Shown here: positions 61,156-64,000 of the stretch, piece after piece
How positions within the stretch are numbered: the first letter of the stretch is position 1
Layout: each line of letters opens with the position of its first letter
Source: Nitrospinaceae bacterium
Lineage (GTDB): Bacteria; Nitrospinota; Nitrospinia; Nitrospinales; Nitrospinaceae
Direction of reading: 5' to 3'
DNA: 64,000 nt
NCBI GenBank assembly: GCA_029261535.1
Contig: JAJDBF010000070.1
Location: forward strand, 62,001 to 126,000
Program-made: the position numbers and the translations under genes
The notes under the pieces: generated by a model
The model's input: only the letters and a program-made list of their open reading frames with translations
Database searches by the model: none
Told to the model about the DNA's origin: nothing

Positions 61156-61243
61156 ATATCGTTCTCTCGCTTAAGATTCCTACATTCCCCAGAAACCCAT
61201 CACCTAAAGACTAATGGTACTTTTCCATTGCCCTTCGTCAGCC

Positions 61244-61489
61244 CTACGCAAGTAGCCATTCTGAAAATTTGCGCCACGCGCCATCATAATTATGGGAGGG
61301 AAAACGCAGAGTTTCAGGCGGTTCGTCTTTCACGGGCGACTTCACCACCACATACTGCTTCTCGCTGACGTTCAGGTGCTCGACGTAAATCGCGACACCG
61401 TCCGCCATCACCGACCCGGTCCCCTGCAACAATTCTTTCTCGATGGCCAGCGGAGAGTTGGGCACCGGCATGCCATCGCCATTAAACAT
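61244..61489 (-). CDS. Hypothetical 81-residue protein
   Basis: MFNGDGMPVPNSPLAIEKELLQGTGSVMADGVAIYVEHLNVSEKQYVVVKSPVKDEPPETLRFPSHNYDGAWRKFSEWLLA is soluble and acidic with no known motif. GAGGACGCGAG precedes the ATG. It lies 9 bases after the rhodanese stop, so it is the last gene of the SLC13-rhodanese operon. Confidence 0.55.
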   Translation of the reverse strand: MFNGDGMPVPNSPLAIEKELLQGTGSVMADGVAIYVEHLNVSEKQYVVVKSPVKDEPPETLRFPSHNYDGAWRKFSEWLLA

Positions 61490-61498
61490 CTCGCGTCC

Positions 61499-61837
61499 TC
61501 ACATTGCCGAACGATAACGCGCAATCGACGCATCCGCCACCTGGGAATAAGCATCGATGCCGCCGGTGAGATTGTGCACGGTCTCCACCCCGGCCTCGAT
61601 CAAAATATCCGCCGCCCGGCGCGAACGCTGACCGGTGTGGCAATACACCACAATATCCGTCTCAAAAGCCAGCTCCATCATGCGGTCCACCAACTCGTTC
61701 AGTGGGATATGGGTCGAGCCGGGAAGCGCGACGAGAGAATGCTCCCAGTCGTCACGCACATCGAGCAGGCATTCCACTTCCCCCGCATCCAACTGGCGTT
61801 TGAGTTCAACGGAATTGATGTTGTCGATCGTAGGCAT
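61499..61837 (-). CDS. Single-domain rhodanese-like protein
   Basis: 112 residues. LLDVRDDWEHSLVALPGSTHIPLNELVDRM is the N-terminal block, and VVYCHTGQRSRRAADILIEAGVETVHNLTGGIDAY contains the active-site Cys in CHTGQRS. It transfers sulfane sulfur in the cytoplasm. It starts 7 bases after the SLC13 transporter stop, suggesting that the transporter handles a sulfur anion. Confidence 0.9.
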   Translation of the reverse strand: MPTIDNINSVELKRQLDAGEVECLLDVRDDWEHSLVALPGSTHIPLNELVDRMMELAFETDIVVYCHTGQRSRRAADILIEAGVETVHNLTGGIDAYSQVADASIARYRSAM

Positions 61838-61843
61838 GGATTC

Positions 61844-63301
61844 CTAACTCACCAGACCGATCAGCGGCCAGTAAATTTTGAGTAGCAGAATATAGGCGAT
61901 GAAACCGACAGCCGTCAAAATGCTTCCGGTCAGGATCATCTCGCGTAATTTAAAACAGCGCGAGCTGTAGGCCAGCGCAGATGCCGGAGTCGCAATCGGT
62001 AGAATAAAAGCAAAATTGCTCGGCAGGATCACCGTCATCGCCGCCACCAGCGGGCTGATCCCGTAATCACCGCACAGCGACAACACCGGCGGCAGGAGCA
62101 CCGCGATCACCGCTGAATTGTTCATCACCGTGGTGAACACGGCGGAGAGCACCGCCACCGTGAGCAGAAACATCACCGGCATCTCGACGACCCCGGAGAA
62201 TACCTGTTTGGCGAGCCACAGCGCGGCACCGGTATCGGCCATCACTTCGCCGAGGCAGATCGCGCCACCGTACATTAATATGACCGCCCAGTTGACGTGT
62301 TCCTGCACCTTCTCCCAGGTGATCAGGCGGAACACGAACAGTGCCACAATCGCGATGATCGCAATGTTGGCGATGCCGTAATCTTCGCCGAAGACAAACC
62401 AGAAGAACAGCGTGACGACCATCACCGCGCCAACGCCCATTTCGTGAAAACTGATTTTACCCAGTGCTTCTCTTTTCTTATGTAACTCCTTGAGCGCGGG
62501 AGAAACATCAGATATCTCCGGCTTGAACAAAGTCGTCAGCACCAGCCAACCCGCAGGTAGCATGATGACCAGCAACGGAAACGACAGTGCCGAATATTCC
62601 CAGACCCCAAGCGTGCTCGTATTATTTGTACTCTTCTCTAAAATCTCGACCGCCAGCGGCACACGCCCGCCACCCAGCACCGTCGCCGCGCCGCCGATGA
62701 TGCACCCCCACGCCATGGCGAAATACAATCCTTTGGCGAACACCGACTTGCCCGGAATGAGATTGAGCGTCCGCACGATTTCCGCAACGATGGGAAACAG
62801 CATCGCCGCCACGGCGTGCTCCGACATGAAACAGGAACTGACAGCACCGAACAAGTAGATCGAACCCCACAACCTGCGTGGACTCTGCCCGAAATTTTCC
62901 ATGACCCACATCGACAGCCGCACACTCAGGCCACAGGCGATCATCGCCCCCGACAAAATAAACGCGCCGAGGATGAAGAACACGGCTTTGTTGCCGAAAA
63001 ACTGGTACACCTGCGACGATTCCATGATGCCGAGAAGCGGCACCATGCCGATGGCAAGCAAACTGGTGGCGGACAACGGGATCAGGTTGGTCGACCACAA
63101 CGTGACACAAAGCCCGAACAGGCACAGGACTTTATAAGCCTCAGGTGTCAGATCCGCCGGGCCATCCAAACCGAGCGCGATGAAAAAGCACAGAAAAACC
63201 ACCGACAGGAATATCCCGCGGCGCATGCGGTCGAGCACCACGATCCACATGGGGCGGCGGTCGATGACGATCTTCGGAATGTCAGGTGGCTGTTTGATCA
63301 T
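61844..63301 (-). CDS. SLC13 / DASS-family anion-sodium symporter
   Basis: 485 residues from the ATG at 63299-63301. An apparent 91-residue N-terminal extension in the same frame is translation of repeat sequence and is excluded. About 11-12 transmembrane segments are visible. Family signatures include LIPLSATSLLAIGMVPLLGIM, FILGAFILSGAMIACGLSVRLSMW, MSEHAVAAMLFPIVAEI and the C-terminal VFTTVMNNSAVIAVLLPPVLSL / LPSNFAFILPIATPASALAYSS (the SNT-like substrate motifs). It takes up sulfate or dicarboxylates with sodium. The rhodanese neighbour favours a sulfur anion. Confidence 0.88.
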   Translation of the reverse strand: MIKQPPDIPKIVIDRRPMWIVVLDRMRRGIFLSVVFLCFFIALGLDGPADLTPEAYKVLCLFGLCVTLWSTNLIPLSATSLLAIGMVPLLGIMESSQVYQFFGNKAVFFILGAFILSGAMIACGLSVRLSMWVMENFGQSPRRLWGSIYLFGAVSSCFMSEHAVAAMLFPIVAEIVRTLNLIPGKSVFAKGLYFAMAWGCIIGGAATVLGGGRVPLAVEILEKSTNNTSTLGVWEYSALSFPLLVIMLPAGWLVLTTLFKPEISDVSPALKELHKKREALGKISFHEMGVGAVMVVTLFFWFVFGEDYGIANIAIIAIVALFVFRLITWEKVQEHVNWAVILMYGGAICLGEVMADTGAALWLAKQVFSGVVEMPVMFLLTVAVLSAVFTTVMNNSAVIAVLLPPVLSLCGDYGISPLVAAMTVILPSNFAFILPIATPASALAYSSRCFKLREMILTGSILTAVGFIAYILLLKIYWPLIGLVS

Positions 63302-63376
63302 GCCCCGAATAATAGCAGATGGCGAGTGCTCCGCGCACGGCGAACGTAAAATAAAAATGCTTTTCCTGCGCTCTGG

Positions 63377-63541
63377 TATTCCCCCTTCTCCGAAGGGGGA
63401 GGCGAAGGGCTGGCGCACAGCCAGCAAAGAGCAGGGGGATTGAACAACTTCGCCTACATCACAAAATTTCAGGACCAGGAAAAAACTCATCGAAGAAAAA
63501 CAAAAGGAAGAAGCCCCCCAGCCCCTTTCGGAGAAGGGGGA
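63377..63541. repeat. Dispersed repeat family B, copy 2
   Basis: It begins with ATTCCCCCTTCTCCGAAGGG and ends CCCCTTTCGGAGAAGGGGG; ends are inverted copies. It is homologous to 10763-10896 and serves as the uninterrupted reference for the insertion there. Confidence 0.7.
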
Positions 63542-63544
63542 GGT

Positions 63545-63751
63545 GCCCACCGGACCTTGCGGGTGCTGGCGCACGGCTAACGTAAAATCAAAAACTTTGC
63601 CATACGCTCAATACGCAATACGGGTCAGCCCGTCAGCCTCCACGCAAGTGGGTCCTCCGTGGACGGCGAACACGAAAACATATTGCCATGCGCTTAGAAA
63701 ATTATGCCGCTCGGAAAATGTGAGCCCGTTAGCCCCCACGCAAGTGGGTGG
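63545..63751. repeat. Family C repeat cluster
   Basis: CCACGCAAGTGGGTCCTCCG (63650 area) and CCCACGCAAGTGGGTGGTCA (63736 area) are two copies of a palindromic word, each preceded by AGCCCGT.AGCC. GGACCTTGCGGGTGCTGGCG is at 63552. No gene. Confidence 0.5.
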
Positions 63752-64000
63752 TCAGGAGTTAACGGGTTCTGGTGTGGGGGTCTTCGCTGACGGCAGGTCT
63801 ACCATGTCAACCGTCCACAGATCGCATTTGCCGCAGGTGTCGCGATAGTTTTCGCGAAAGTGGTTGTAGTCGGTATTGTTCCAGATAGCGTCGAGATCGC
63901 CAGTGAGGGCACTGCCGATTTTTTTCTCCGGCAAGAGGCAACAGGGAGTGACGTTACCCTCGCGGGTGACGTAGGTGTAGTCGAAGGTCTTGAGGCAATA
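63752..64000 (-). CDS. C-terminus of a radical SAM/SPASM-type protein (5' end outside window)
   Basis: The frame is open to the window edge. The visible ~82 residues read YCLKTFDYTYVTREGNVTPCCLLPEKKIGSALTGDLDAIWNNTDYNHFRENYRDTCGKCDLWTVD. The order VTPCC...IG.L..GDL..IW.......FR......CGKC is the SPASM iron-sulfur pattern found at the end of radical SAM enzymes. The catalytic part lies beyond the edge. Confidence 0.75.
   Translation of the reverse strand, partial: YCLKTFDYTYVTREGNVTPCCLLPEKKIGSALTGDLDAIWNNTDYNHFRENYRDTCGKCDLWTVDMVDLPSAKTPTPEPVNS

Noticed and set aside
63302-63574. 91-codon N-terminal extension of the SLC13 transporter
   Set aside because: It translates dispersed repeat sequence in frame; family proteins start near the internal ATG at 63301.

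Overview
The window is a 64-kb chromosomal stretch of a motile Gram-negative bacterium. It encodes an outer-membrane secretin, periplasmic and outer-membrane proteins, a flagellar basal body and a type IV pilus apparatus. The mix (MSHA-type pilus operon, flagellar operon, KamA, fused AroDE, a hydrazine-synthase-alpha-like dihaem protein, short dispersed palindromic repeats) would fit a Nitrospina-like member of Nitrospinota. That assignment is inference from gene content only; no rRNA or other phylogenetic marker is present.

Layout. 1-10.7 kb: type IV pilus / MSHA-like operon on the + strand (cut-off surface protein, PilX-like protein, fused PilM-PilN, PilO, PilP-like, MshL/PilQ secretin, MshM-like ATPase, MshN-like TPR protein), then a DUF502 membrane protein. 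10.7-11.1 kb: a dispersed repeat interrupted by a small inverted-repeat element with an 11-bp target duplication. 11.2-17.6 kb: flagellar operon on the - strand (flgC-fliF-fliG-fliH-fliI-fliJ-motE) with a sigma-54-like promoter. 17.9-20.5 kb: PAS histidine kinase and a His-rich Spy/CpxP-like periplasmic protein.

20.56-45.2 kb: a composite genomic island in the 3' end of a tRNA-Pro gene. The tRNA end recurs at 37.55 kb and as a 20-bp remnant at 45.18 kb, so two modules appear to lie in tandem. Module A (20.6-37.6 kb) has a secreted trypsin-like protease, a small exported coiled-coil protein, a complete type I restriction-modification locus with an extra 83-aa membrane protein and a COG2865-type protein, and a P4-like integrative element (AlpA regulator, Zn-finger/Toprim primase, DUF3987 protein, tyrosine integrase). 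Module B (37.7-45.2 kb), visibly AT-richer, is a four-gene polysaccharide-synthesis and export candidate: a TackOD1/pseudo-GGDEF regulator, a processive family-2 glycosyltransferase, a TolC-like protein fused to a GH18-like domain, and an HlyD-like adaptor.

Both modules contain a ~500-bp direct repeat (22963-23467 and 44661-45165) that looks like a promoter-driven, multi-stem structured RNA. Differences between the copies preserve pairing as G.U wobbles on the + strand only. I found no protein-coding explanation or family name for it, and it is the strongest candidate for something undescribed.

45.4-64 kb returns to ordinary chromosome: two tandem CBS-pair proteins, a small membrane protein, a 990-aa HzsA-like dihaem protein, a 59-aa basic protein, PPOX and DsrE proteins, a PAS/sigma-54 activator, a lone ModA with an upstream ModE-like palindrome, KamA, glutaredoxin, an unrecognised 475-aa protein, a Lon-N-domain protein, fused AroDE, a small membrane protein, an SLC13 transporter with rhodanese, and the C-terminus of a SPASM-type protein cut by the window end. 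Gaps here are rich in palindromic dispersed repeats, one of which has entered the 3' end of kamA.
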